Origin: Clostridia bacterium
Lineage (GTDB): Bacteria > Bacillota > Clostridia > Oscillospirales > JAAYXM01
Length of the DNA stretch: 52,600 bases
Reading direction: 5' to 3'
NCBI GenBank assembly: GCA_017559855.1
Contig: JAFYQP010000002.1
Coordinates: 1 to 52,600 of the forward strand
Shown here: in pieces, positions 15,440-23,916 of the stretch
Layout of the letters: each line of letters opens with the position of its first letter
Position numbering within the stretch: the first letter of the stretch is position 1
Position numbers and translations under genes: made by a program
The notes under the pieces: model-generated
What the model was told of the DNA's origin: nothing
The model's input: the letters and a program-made list of their open reading frames with translations, nothing else
Database searches by the model: none

Positions 15440-15853
15440 GGGTGTGCTAATGTCGCAAAATGCACGGGACGCCTCCATATCAAAAGCGGTTTTCCGTGCG
15501 ATGTCTCCCAGAGTTATCATACCCACAACACGGCCGCCCTCTACTACCGGCAGACGTCGTACCTGCTCTGCCGACATAAGGTGCGTTGCCGCACGAACAT
15601 CATCCTCCGGTGATACCCAAGAAACGCCACGTGTCATAATTTCACGCACTCCCGTTTCCTCCGGTTGATATTGTCCCGCAACACACCTTAACACGACGTC
15701 ACGGTCGGTTACAATACCGCGAAGTTTGCCGTCAGGTGTGCATACCGGAAGTGCCCCGATATTGTGCCGTGCAAAAAGAGTAGCGGCGTGTGTCACCGTG
15801 TCATCGGGTTTAAGCGTTACAACGTTACCTTTCATAAGTTCCGATACCTTCAT
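15422..15853 (-). CDS. Tandem CBS-domain protein
   Basis: A 143-residue cytosolic protein made of two CBS modules (about 8-60 and 73-127), forming one Bateman unit. It begins MKVSELMKGNVVTLKPDDTV; the pairs GIVTDRDVVLR and GMITLGDIARK close each module in the usual way. Such stand-alone proteins bind adenine nucleotides or derivatives and act as energy or second-messenger sensors. The target is unknown. AAAGGGG precedes the ATG. It stands alone between a terminator upstream and the femX promoter downstream. Confidence 0.92.
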   Translation of the reverse strand: MKVSELMKGNVVTLKPDDTVTHAATLFARHNIGALPVCTPDGKLRGIVTDRDVVLRCVAGQYQPEETGVREIMTRGVSWVSPEDDVRAATHLMSAEQVRRLPVVEGGRVVGMITLGDIARKTAFDMEASRAFCDISTPRRKFS

Positions 15854-15882
15854 AGATAAAACCCCTTTCGTTTAAAAATAGA

Positions 15883-15920
15883 ATACCCGTGATTGCACTT
15901 TTGTATGCAATCACGGGTAT
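15883..15920 (-). terminator. Terminator of the cell-wall polymer operon
   Basis: A perfect 15-bp stem (15883-15897 with 15906-15920) has an 8-base loop. Read leftward it follows the stop at 15925 directly and is trailed by TTCTATTTTT. T residues also follow on the plus strand. Confidence 0.9.
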
Positions 15921-15924
15921 TTTT

Positions 15925-17472
15925 TTAAAGTTTTATCTTGGCACCATCGGTAATCTGCGGGATGTCAACAAGTTTCTGCTCTATTTCACCGTTTTTCTCT
16001 GCGAAGAGGAAGCATTTTGTGGGCATATCGTTTGTACCCTTTACGGTGAGTTCGATGGAATCACCATCGCAACTTAACTCTTCAAAGGTTATATCGTGTT
16101 TTGCCCTTGCGTACTTGCAGATTTCATCAACCGTCAGATACATCGGCTCATAATTTGCAACACTTGCGGTTACATCATTCAATATATTCTCCCAACGTGT
16201 GGGGGTAATTCTCTGAATCCATGCGGATTCGTGAGTTAAAAGGATGCCCGGACACATTGAGTCGAAGCATCTTCTAAGTTGTGTTACGCCGTTATTTACA
16301 GTCTCCTCCACTCTGACTGTAGGTGCCCATTCATAGCCGCAAACGTCACGGATTTCAATCGTACAGTTGAAGAACTTACCATCTGCCACATAATCGCCGT
16401 AATAAACCGGTTTCTTACCTGAGGGCAGACCATCGTGGTCCTTGCGGTATGGTCCGCAATGAATCCAATTTTCAGCCTTGCGGTAGGGAACGTCAAAATC
16501 CATCTGGAGTGAAATGAACTCGCAACCCCAATCCTCAAGATAGGGAATTGCGTTTGCACCGGTCTCGTAATAATGAGCACAAGCGTATTTTGCAATGGGG
16601 ATGTTATGCTTGTCAAACCACGCTTTGGTGCGGGTTGCATTTTCTTTCATTACCTCATCGGTATAGGCACCGACAGCATGTTCTAAATACGTGCACACTT
16701 CGGCCCTGTCATCGCAAACCCAATTACATCCGGAGAGTGCGTGGGGGAATGCGGTTGCATTACCTTCTGCAACATATTTACTTGCAATTTTCGCGATTTC
16801 ATCGGTCATATCGTCGTTGAAAATACCGAGCCAAGGCTTTATGCCGTATTTATTGGCAATCTCTACCCACAAAAGCGGATTTTCCGGATTCCATTCACGC
16901 CAAGCACCCCAAACGTCATCTACACGGAGACCAACCATCGGCGGCATACCCTGCATTACGAAGGGCTTCTTCGCCGCCCATACGATACTTCTCCATAAAA
17001 GGTCGTCTATACCGTTAATCGGGCCTAACACCTCGTCTGAGAGTTGACGTGTGCCGTGCCAATATGCAATCTTACCTGCACCATATTCACCGGTTTCCAA
17101 AAGTACGCCGTCTCCTGCAGTGGCTATTACGTCGCCTGAGAGTTTTTTCTCTCCAACTAAAAGCATGGGCATATAGAGTGCTCTTGTGTGCCCGTCTTCG
17201 TGAAGTGCGGATATGTAATGACCTGCATTTACCTTAATTTTGGTAGCACACACGTCTCCGCCGTTTGCAAAGCAAACAAGACCTGCACCCGCTTTTACCG
17301 CACTCATAATGCTCTCATCTTCAAGGACAGAGTCTCCCGCTATAATGAGGGCACAGTCTGAAACTTTATCGCTTTCTTTATATGCAAAACCGAAAAAGTC
17401 AAGATAAGGCTTTAATAAGTTGTAATTTCCTTTAAATGTTTCCTTTAGTACAATTATGTTTCTGTATGACAT
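15925..17472 (-). CDS. Large uncharacterised protein with deacetylase-like barrel
   Basis: A 515-residue protein I cannot name. The first 180 residues resemble a class-I-amidotransferase-like fold (ALIIAGDSVLEDESIMSAVK, then GAGKIAYWHGTRQ) without a catalytic Cys that I can place. The middle holds GLRVDDVWGAW, whose paired Asp recalls the metal site of NodB-type polysaccharide deacetylases, and a His in TAFPHALSG. The end is beta-rich. No signal peptide is visible. The ATG at 17472 follows GAGGTGG; a GTG nine bases upstream is inside it. It overlaps the end of vanZ by 41 bases and is last in the operon, suggesting a role in polymer trimming, which is inference. Confidence 0.6.
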   Translation of the reverse strand: MSYRNIIVLKETFKGNYNLLKPYLDFFGFAYKESDKVSDCALIIAGDSVLEDESIMSAVKAGAGLVCFANGGDVCATKIKVNAGHYISALHEDGHTRALYMPMLLVGEKKLSGDVIATAGDGVLLETGEYGAGKIAYWHGTRQLSDEVLGPINGIDDLLWRSIVWAAKKPFVMQGMPPMVGLRVDDVWGAWREWNPENPLLWVEIANKYGIKPWLGIFNDDMTDEIAKIASKYVAEGNATAFPHALSGCNWVCDDRAEVCTYLEHAVGAYTDEVMKENATRTKAWFDKHNIPIAKYACAHYYETGANAIPYLEDWGCEFISLQMDFDVPYRKAENWIHCGPYRKDHDGLPSGKKPVYYGDYVADGKFFNCTIEIRDVCGYEWAPTVRVEETVNNGVTQLRRCFDSMCPGILLTHESAWIQRITPTRWENILNDVTASVANYEPMYLTVDEICKYARAKHDITFEELSCDGDSIELTVKGTNDMPTKCFLFAEKNGEIEQKLVDIPQITDGAKIKL

Positions 17473-17926
17473 ATCTACCACCTCTTTTATTTATTATATA
17501 AACCACAAGCAACGCTGTCATCACCCCGCAGAATGCACCGAAAAAATCAAGTAACACATCACTTACCTGAGAAGATCTTCCCGGAAAAAATGACTGAATC
17601 ATCTCGTCAATTACCGCAACGGCCATAGAGAAAAAAAGCGGTTTTGTCAAATGCAGTACAATCTTTTTTGTAAATGCTACGGTTGTAACAAGAAAGGATA
17701 CACCAAGACCGAAAAACTCCACAAAATGGGCAATCTTGCGGAGCAGGTTATGTGGCATTCGCCAATCGATACCGAAAAAGGCTATCACACCGTTTATAAA
17801 GCCTAAAAGTCCGCCGCTCATATCACCCGATTCTTCTGCCGGGCAGGCGGAGTTTGTGAAGATAAACGCCACAATCAAAATGGAAATAACAAGGCTTATA
17901 AATTGAAACTTGTTTAACTTTTTCAT
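17432..17926 (-). CDS. VanZ-family membrane protein
   Basis: A 164-residue protein with about four membrane spans. The VanZ signature is clear: RKIAHFVEFFGLGVSFL in the second span region and DEMIQSFFPGRSSQVSDVLL before the last. VanZ gives teicoplanin resistance in some enterococci by an unknown route; chromosomal relatives are common near surface-polymer genes and mostly unstudied. Its start overlaps the glycosyltransferase stop by four bases (ATGA), and its tail runs 41 bases into the next gene. Confidence 0.88.
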   Translation of the reverse strand: MKKLNKFQFISLVISILIVAFIFTNSACPAEESGDMSGGLLGFINGVIAFFGIDWRMPHNLLRKIAHFVEFFGLGVSFLVTTVAFTKKIVLHLTKPLFFSMAVAVIDEMIQSFFPGRSSQVSDVLLDFFGAFCGVMTALLVVYIINKRGGRYVIQKHNCTKGNI

Positions 17927-19077
17927 CTAAAAATTCCCTTTGAGTGAAGGATATTTTCCATACGCTCTACCCTTGCATCCCAGGAGCAATCCTTGCCGTA
18001 TTTTATACGCAAATTAGTCTTTTCTTCATTGGTCTCAGAAAGTGCCTTTTCGCACATATCAACCATATCGGCAGTTGTGTTTGCGATATAAACGCAGTCT
18101 GCGTAATCAAGCACCTGCTCAGGTTGCGGTGTGCTTACAACAGGTTTTCCCGTTGCGAGATATTCAAAGAATTTAAGGGGACTTACGTCTTTTGACAAGT
18201 CACCGCTTCTAAACACGTTAAGGCATACGTCAAACGCACCTAAATATGCAGGCATTTCCCCATAGGGTTTCATACCCAAGAAGTGAATGTTGGGGTATTT
18301 CTTTAAGTAGTCAAGATTAACGCCCGGCATATTTCCGCCAACCAACACTACCGACCATTCGGGACGGTTTTTCGCAATTTCCTCAATTGCGTCATAGTCT
18401 ATACATTCCTGAAGCATACCGGAGAAACCGATTATGGGACGGGGTAAATCCTTTACATCATCGGGAATGGGAAGGTCTCCGTCTGCGACGGAATTAAAAT
18501 GCTCGAACTTAACGCCGTTTGGGAGCATAATTGTTCCTTCATTGTACTTTGAAAGCGTTTCCGCAAGTCCGCTTGCAGTACAGAATACCTGATCGGCAGC
18601 GGTTGCAAGGTCACGTTCCATAGCGTCAACCGTCGCAACGTCAATCATTCCCTTATATGCGGAATGGCGGTCAACACAATCGTAAACAAGGGCTGAGTGC
18701 GGGATGTTTTCCACCGCATCGCAACTCATGGGAGAGTAGCACCAAAGCACGGGATTTTCAAAACCGTGACGTTTCATTCTCCTGCGTACGTATCTTGCGA
18801 TTTTACGCTGATTTAACTTATTTATCCATCTGTATTTATTGTAAAAAGGGAGCACCGGAGGCAAACGATAAACCACAACAAAATCCTCTACTACCTCGCC
18901 TTTTTTACACCACGCAAAAAGTCGGTTTATGCACTTTTTGTCTTTAAGTGGTGCAAGATAGGTTATTGGCGGATCAAAATAGAGTATGTTTGCACGTTTT
19001 AATCTGCTCATAACGTGCTGTTTTCTCGTGGGAAAAGGATACCACGTGCTGGTGGACAAACACACAACATTATTCAT
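17923..19077 (-). CDS. Glycosyltransferase, TuaH-like
   Basis: A 384-residue GT-B-fold enzyme like TuaH and other GT4-related transferases. It begins VVCLSTSTWYPFPTRKQHVM, has LVYDCVDRHSAYKGM in the acceptor half, and IIGFSGMLQECIDYDAIEEI opening the donor half. DVSPLKFFEYLATGKPVVST carries the acidic pair that binds the nucleotide sugar. The start overlaps the upstream gene by eight bases. It should extend or branch the same polymer that CsaB modifies; donor and linkage are unknown. Confidence 0.87.
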   Translation of the reverse strand: MNNVVCLSTSTWYPFPTRKQHVMSRLKRANILYFDPPITYLAPLKDKKCINRLFAWCKKGEVVEDFVVVYRLPPVLPFYNKYRWINKLNQRKIARYVRRRMKRHGFENPVLWCYSPMSCDAVENIPHSALVYDCVDRHSAYKGMIDVATVDAMERDLATAADQVFCTASGLAETLSKYNEGTIMLPNGVKFEHFNSVADGDLPIPDDVKDLPRPIIGFSGMLQECIDYDAIEEIAKNRPEWSVVLVGGNMPGVNLDYLKKYPNIHFLGMKPYGEMPAYLGAFDVCLNVFRSGDLSKDVSPLKFFEYLATGKPVVSTPQPEQVLDYADCVYIANTTADMVDMCEKALSETNEEKTNLRIKYGKDCSWDARVERMENILHSKGIFR

Positions 19078-21295
19078 AACTAAAAAACCCCTTTACGCAT
19101 TCTCCGTTAATCCGCTCATTCTCACGGATTGTTCGGGTTGCCGTCTGTAATTTCTCGCTCATATCCTCGCTAAGTGCAAGGTCAATATCCGCAACAAGTG
19201 TCTCATAGGTAAGATCTTCATATTCAATGCAAAGTTCGCCGCCGATGTAATTCATAAAGTTTGACACCTTTTCGTCATACGAAATGCCAACCACCGGCAC
19301 ACCTTGCCCTGCACCAAATACAAGCGCGTGCAGTCGCATTGCCACAATGAGTTTCATTTTGGAAAGAATACCAATCATTGTATAAACGTCATACTCACCG
19401 CTAAGTATTTTTGCTTCACATTCCATTTTCTCAAAAATCGCACGGGCGATGGGTAAATCACGCTCACGCTCCATAGGCACAAGTACGGGAATAAGTCCGT
19501 GTTTTTTTGCAATGTAATCCACCGCACGGGCGATATGTGGAAGTTTTCCGTCAAAATCCTTCCACTTTCGCATTGCTATACCCACGTATTTTCCGTCAGA
19601 GTCAAGTCCTTCGCTGAAAAATGCACTTTGAATTACCGCCTCCCCTGCCGGCTCTAAATTGAGCGTGGGATCTGCGGCAAGGTGCATTTCAGGCTTATTC
19701 ACGCCCATACGGGAGAGTTCTTCAAGGGAGCCCTGCTCTCGCAGGGTGATTACGTTTACGCATTTATTTATCGTTCGTGCAGACAGTGCACGATTAAATC
19801 GTCCTTTTACCGGACCGATACCGCAACCGTACATCATAACTTTACATCCGCAAAGTTTTGCCATACGGAGGGTAAACAGGTAAAACCAGAGACTTCTGCT
19901 GCTTGTAGAGTCCTGAATAAGGCTTCCGCCACCGTTAATATACAATTCCGACTTTCGCATTGTGGAAATCATTTTGAAGGGATTGAAGGTGTAGATGCTT
20001 GAAACACGGTAAGAAAGTCGTGTCTTTTTAGGGGATCTGGACATTACGCAAAGACGGATATCCGGTGATATTTCAATAAGTTCCTTGTTTACCGCCTTTA
20101 ATATGGCGTCATCTCCCGCATTGCCGCGTCCGTATGAGCCGCAAATGGTAACACGATTTTTCTTTTTCTTATCACTCTCTACACGGCGGAGAACGTTTTT
20201 GTAAATCTCTATCTGGTCAGATACCATTTTATCAAGGGAGTAAAGTGTACTTGCCTTCTCATAGAGTTTCTTTGCCATATCAGAACGTATTTCCGGATTT
20301 TTATACAGATATTCAAGATGTTCAGAGAGTTTTTCTGCGTCCTGGGGTTTAAACAGAAGTCCGTTTGCACCGGAATCAATAAGCACCGGCATACCGCCTA
20401 CTGCACTTGTTACCATTGTGCAGCCGGAACGAATTGCCTCAAGCACACTATAGGGGAAACTCTCGCTTAGTGATGAGAGAAGATTTATGTCAATTGCGTT
20501 TAAGAAGGTGTCCATATCGGAAACCCAACCAGCAAAGACAACCCTGCCCTCAAGACCGCTATCGCGGGTTAGTTTTTTGAGATATTCCATTTGCTCACCG
20601 TCACCGCCGATGAGAAGGTAGAGTTTCGGGCATATGTCCTTGATTTTTGCAAGGGCACGGATGATTGTTCCGATATCCTTTACCGGATGAAGTCGTGCCG
20701 CAATGCCGCACACAACCGTTTCATCGTCGCAGGAAATACCGTACTGACTTAAAAAGTCACCTCGTGACATTTGGGGATTGGGTGTTATACCAAAATCAAG
20801 GCCGTTATATAAAACCTGAACACGGTAGGGATCAAAACCACGGTCGATGAGCATATCCGCAAAATTATCGGTAACGCCGACGTAACCATCAAGGCGTCGC
20901 AGTGCGTACGCGTTTAAAAGGCCGAAAGTGTACTGTTTTTTGGGATTTCCCATATAGTCCAACTTCCAATCACTATGCACGGTGGTAATTACGGAAATTT
21001 TGCACTTTTTGCGTAAAAGTGTACCCATAACGTTTGCCTTCGCACCGTGGCAATGCACAAGGTCAAAGCCGCCCTCGGTTACGAAATTTTGCAGTTTTTT
21101 AATGTCATTAATGGGGTTTCCCGTGTGAATTACTTTAACGGTAATTCCCATTTTACGGGCATCTTCCGCAAATTCACCCTCTCTTAAACTGATGAGCACA
21201 ACCTCAATTTGCTTTGACATCTGTGCAACAAGCGAGAGAACGTGAGTCTTTGCACCGCCAACGTCGCCGCCACCGATTATGTGAACAACCTTCAT
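19070..21295 (-). CDS. csaB: Fusion of GT4 glycosyltransferase and CsaB pyruvyltransferase
   Basis: A 741-residue bifunctional protein. Residues 1-370 are a GT4 transferase: VVHIIGGGDVGGAKTHVLSL, GIAARLHPVKDIGTIIRAL, and the EX7E motif Glu278-Glu286 in ESFPYSVLEAIRSG. A basic KKKK linker (about 376-379) leads into CsaB at 380-741: GNAGDDAILKAV, YINGGGSLIQD, YGCGIGPVKG and VAMRLHALVFGAGQGVPVVG. CsaB adds ketal pyruvate from phosphoenolpyruvate to wall-polymer sugars, making the ligand for SLH domains. It is first in the operon behind the promoter at 21353-21381. An SLH protein is encoded at 26298-27416. Confidence 0.92.
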   Translation of the reverse strand: MKVVHIIGGGDVGGAKTHVLSLVAQMSKQIEVVLISLREGEFAEDARKMGITVKVIHTGNPINDIKKLQNFVTEGGFDLVHCHGAKANVMGTLLRKKCKISVITTVHSDWKLDYMGNPKKQYTFGLLNAYALRRLDGYVGVTDNFADMLIDRGFDPYRVQVLYNGLDFGITPNPQMSRGDFLSQYGISCDDETVVCGIAARLHPVKDIGTIIRALAKIKDICPKLYLLIGGDGEQMEYLKKLTRDSGLEGRVVFAGWVSDMDTFLNAIDINLLSSLSESFPYSVLEAIRSGCTMVTSAVGGMPVLIDSGANGLLFKPQDAEKLSEHLEYLYKNPEIRSDMAKKLYEKASTLYSLDKMVSDQIEIYKNVLRRVESDKKKKNRVTICGSYGRGNAGDDAILKAVNKELIEISPDIRLCVMSRSPKKTRLSYRVSSIYTFNPFKMISTMRKSELYINGGGSLIQDSTSSRSLWFYLFTLRMAKLCGCKVMMYGCGIGPVKGRFNRALSARTINKCVNVITLREQGSLEELSRMGVNKPEMHLAADPTLNLEPAGEAVIQSAFFSEGLDSDGKYVGIAMRKWKDFDGKLPHIARAVDYIAKKHGLIPVLVPMERERDLPIARAIFEKMECEAKILSGEYDVYTMIGILSKMKLIVAMRLHALVFGAGQGVPVVGISYDEKVSNFMNYIGGELCIEYEDLTYETLVADIDLALSEDMSEKLQTATRTIRENERINGECVKGFFSYE

Positions 21296-21333
21296 GGTAT
21301 TTTCGCCCCTATCATAAATTTACCAATAAATAC

Positions 21334-21362
21334 TTGTGATATTTTCTTTTATATTATATAAT
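21334..21362 (+). promoter_or_regulatory. Sigma-A-type promoter of the DUF4330-polymerase pair
   Basis: TTGTGA at 21334-21339, a 17-base spacer, and a perfect TATAAT at 21357-21362. The predicted transcript start is near 21369. Its -10 box shares two bases with the -10 box of the promoter on the other strand. Confidence 0.7.
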
Positions 21363-21381
21363 AAGGATTAAGATCGGTCAA
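21353..21381 (-). promoter_or_regulatory. Sigma-A-type promoter of the csaB operon
   Basis: Read leftward: TTGACC (complement of 21376-21381), 17 bases, then a perfect TATAAT (complement of 21353-21358). The -35 box lies in a small inverted repeat (GGTC 21376-21379 with GACC 21388-21391), which could be an operator. Confidence 0.7.
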
Positions 21382-21420
21382 GCAACCGACCAATAATTTG
21401 AAATATTTTGGAGGCAGACT

Positions 21421-21924
21421 ATGAAAATCGTAAATGAAAAAGGTAAACTTTTCGGTATTATCAATCCGGTTGACTTAATTGTTATTCTGGCAATTGTCGC
21501 CCTTGTTTTTGCATTGGGTGTAAAATTCCTCCGTACTCCTGTTGAGGCGGTTGTTTCCAACAAGCAGGAAATGGAAATCACTCTTCGTGTTCGCGGTGCA
21601 ATGCCCTCTTTAGTTGCCGCTACATCCGCTATCGAGCCGGGTGCAAAACTTGTTGCAGGTAACGATTATATCGCCGATGTAAGTGTTGTTTCCGTAAGCG
21701 TTGAAGATTACGTTTACACCGTTGCAGATGCAGAGGGTGTTACCGTCGAGACCGTTGATCCCATGAAAAAAGACCTTATTATAGTAATCAAGGGCGTAGG
21801 CTCTCCTTCCGATGCGATTTTAAAGGTTGGCAATCAGGAAGTTCGTACCGGCCGCGGCTTCATTTTCAAGACCAATACCGTTGAGGTTAACACAACTATC
21901 GAATCGGTGATTTTTAATGGATAA
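21421..21924 (+). CDS. DUF4330-domain membrane-anchored protein
   Basis: A 167-residue protein with one N-terminal membrane span (about 17-37) following LFGIINPVDLIVILAIVALV, the hallmark of the DUF4330 family. The remainder is a soluble, beta-rich extracytoplasmic part (ITLRVRGAMPSLVAATSAIE, GRGFIFKTNTVEVN). Function is unknown; members often sit beside glycosyltransferase or polymerase genes, as here. GGAGG lies six bases before the ATG. Its 3' end overlaps the polymerase gene by eight bases, so the two are translationally coupled. Confidence 0.85.
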   Translation: MKIVNEKGKLFGIINPVDLIVILAIVALVFALGVKFLRTPVEAVVSNKQEMEITLRVRGAMPSLVAATSAIEPGAKLVAGNDYIADVSVVSVSVEDYVYTVADAEGVTVETVDPMKKDLIIVIKGVGSPSDAILKVGNQEVRTGRGFIFKTNTVEVNTTIESVIFNG

Positions 21925-23491
21925 TATTTTGCTAAGTTGCTTTATTGCACGTTTTATCTCCTCTTGCAGGGATATATATTCAAAAAGTGTGCTGGCAAAG
22001 TTTTTTACAAAAACGAAAGAACTTTTCTTAAAGTCCGGCACTTATAACTTTTTCTGTGCACTACTTGCAATTCCCAGCACTCTTCCCTATTCAACCACTT
22101 ATAAAATCCTCTATAAGTTCAATACTTTCCTCTCTTCTATAGGCGACAAAATCCACCCCACACTGACAAAAAGTCTTGTCTACCGTACAACCAAGGCAAT
22201 CTCTGACAGTAAGTTCGTAGCAAACAGCAAAATTTTAAGTTTGTTAAAATCTCTTGGAATGCGTGGACTTCTTCTTATCGCTCTGGGTTTTACACTTCCT
22301 ATCGATTGGCTTATAAGAGACGTTATTAAGTTTGACGCACTAGGTTCAATTTGGGATGAAGGGCTTATGATTGTGTGCATCGGCTACATCTTCGCTAAAC
22401 TTATTTTCACAAACGGAAAGCCGTTAAAGCCGAGACTCACACCGGTAGATGCACCCGTTCTGCTCTTTATGTGCGTGGGACTTCTCATAATGTTTATGGT
22501 GTGTCCTGTTCCAAGTGTTGCTTTTGCAGGTTACCGTGCGGTATGTCAGTCAATGCTTTGGTTCTTCGTTGTAACACGACTGCTTCAGGATGACCGTGAC
22601 TTAAACCTTTTCTTCGGTGCACTTTGCATTATGTCTTTTGTAATTTGCCTCCATGGCATTTATCAGTACGTTGTAGGTGCCCCAATGCCCTCTCATTGGG
22701 TATCACAGGCGGAAACCGCCGATATGCGTACCCGTATTTACTCAATAACAGGAAGCCCCAACATCATGGGTGCTCTTATGGTAATGTGTGCACCGCTCTT
22801 TGCTGCTCTTGCATATTACGCAAAACCCCTTTGGGCAAAATGCCTTGCATGGGGTGCCACCGGCCTACTTTGCCTTGCGGTAATATTCACGTTCTCACGT
22901 GGTGCGTGGTTCGGCCTTGCAATTGCGGTTGTTATGTTCTGCCTTTTAGTTGATTTTAAACTCCTTGCAATCGCTCTTGTTGCGGTTGCGGCGGTAATCT
23001 TCTGTGTCCCCGCAATCGGTGACCGCATAGGATTTTTATTCACCTCAGATTTCACTCAGGCGACCAATAACGGCGGCAGAGCAGAGCGTTGGGCAACCGG
23101 TTACAATCTCCTCCGCACAAGTCCGGTTTGGGGCTTTGGTCTCGGTCGTTTCGGCGGTGCTATTGCAATGCAGAATCAGTCGGTTGAAGGTTTAAGATAT
23201 TTCTATATGGACAACTACTATATGAAAACCCTTGTCGAGATGGGTTACGTTGGCCTTTCTTTCTACATTTATCTTCTTCTTTCAAACGTGTATTCTTCAC
23301 TCCGTGGTCTCTTCCGTGCTAAAAAAACAAATCTTCGCATCCTTGCGGCAGGACTTTTCAGCGGTGCGGTGGGTGTTCTTGCCCATTCCTACTTTGAAAA
23401 TATATTTGAAGAGCCGTATATGAACTCCTATTTTTGGTGCATTGCGGCGGCAATTATGTATATCTGCTTCCTTCGCAAGAGAAAAGTATAA
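21917..23491 (+). CDS. O-antigen ligase/polymerase-like membrane protein (Wzy_C)
   Basis: A 524-residue integral membrane protein with about ten to twelve spans. The family signature is present: TFSRGAWFGLAIAV near residues 330-343 and TSPVWGFGLGRFGGA before a large outside loop. GSPNIMGALMVMCAP is also typical. Such enzymes join lipid-linked repeat units to each other or to an acceptor on the outer face of the membrane. The N-terminal 110 residues are an extra cytosolic or membrane-associated part with several basic helices. It is coupled to DUF4330 and faces away from the csaB operon, so probably polymerises the polymer those genes build. Confidence 0.85.
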   Translation: MDNILLSCFIARFISSCRDIYSKSVLAKFFTKTKELFLKSGTYNFFCALLAIPSTLPYSTTYKILYKFNTFLSSIGDKIHPTLTKSLVYRTTKAISDSKFVANSKILSLLKSLGMRGLLLIALGFTLPIDWLIRDVIKFDALGSIWDEGLMIVCIGYIFAKLIFTNGKPLKPRLTPVDAPVLLFMCVGLLIMFMVCPVPSVAFAGYRAVCQSMLWFFVVTRLLQDDRDLNLFFGALCIMSFVICLHGIYQYVVGAPMPSHWVSQAETADMRTRIYSITGSPNIMGALMVMCAPLFAALAYYAKPLWAKCLAWGATGLLCLAVIFTFSRGAWFGLAIAVVMFCLLVDFKLLAIALVAVAAVIFCVPAIGDRIGFLFTSDFTQATNNGGRAERWATGYNLLRTSPVWGFGLGRFGGAIAMQNQSVEGLRYFYMDNYYMKTLVEMGYVGLSFYIYLLLSNVYSSLRGLFRAKKTNLRILAAGLFSGAVGVLAHSYFENIFEEPYMNSYFWCIAAAIMYICFLRKRKV

Positions 23492-23497
23492 TACAAA

Positions 23498-23801
23498 CGC
23501 CACAGCCCTAAGGCGGTTGGTCACAGGGAGAAGACGGTTTTGAACTTATCTTTTCCGCCAATAGTGTATCAAAAAATCAGGCAATACGTCAGTATTACCT
23601 GATTTTTATTCTTTCTCTTGACAGAAAATCTCAATTTCAAAACTGCAAGGCACTTTAAAGAGTGCATTTTTTGTTTCAGAACAAGCAATAAAATCGCAGA
23701 TTATCCCGGCGGATATCAAGATTTTTTGTGCAGTTATGGACTAAAAATGCCTCTTTTAAGCGTTTTATCCCTGTGGCCAACCGCCTAAAAGGACTGTGGC
23801 G
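23498..23801. repeat. 304-bp element closed by long inverted ends (structured RNA or MITE)
   Basis: The two ends are complementary over most of 34 bases. CGCCACAG 23498-23505 pairs with 23794-23801, and the 18-base stretch 23512-23529 pairs with 23768-23785 (one G-T pair), with an internal loop between. Inside, AACTGCA 23641-23647 pairs with 23729-23735 and encloses GCACT/AGTGC; a strong hairpin lies at 23572-23607. No flanking target duplication is visible and no transposase is present. On the minus strand a 42-codon open frame (contains KNALFKVPCSFEIEIF) ends at 23606 against the hairpin; I do not recognise it. It could be a multibranched RNA, a miniature transposon or a gene relic. Confidence 0.6.
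23572..23607. terminator. Terminator-like hairpin inside the 304-bp element
   Basis: AAAAATCAGG pairs with CCTGATTTTT and AATAC with GTATT (23572-23587 with 23592-23607, one mismatch), loop GTCA. It is symmetrical, with A and T flanks. It could end transcription from the polymerase gene or from the minus strand. Confidence 0.65.
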
Positions 23802-23916
23802 TAATTTATTTACAAAATATTAACCCATTTGCATAAAAGTTAGTGTATAATAAGATAATCCAAGTGATATGAAAATTTGAGTGATTCGACTCGACGCAAC
23901 TTTACGGAGGTGTTTT

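Noticed and set aside
23498-23801. RNase P RNA, tmRNA, SRP RNA or 6S RNA
   Set aside because: The conserved cores (for example GAGGAAAGTC of RNase P, or the SRP Alu and symmetric-loop motifs) are absent, and the nested helices do not match the 6S single-bubble form.
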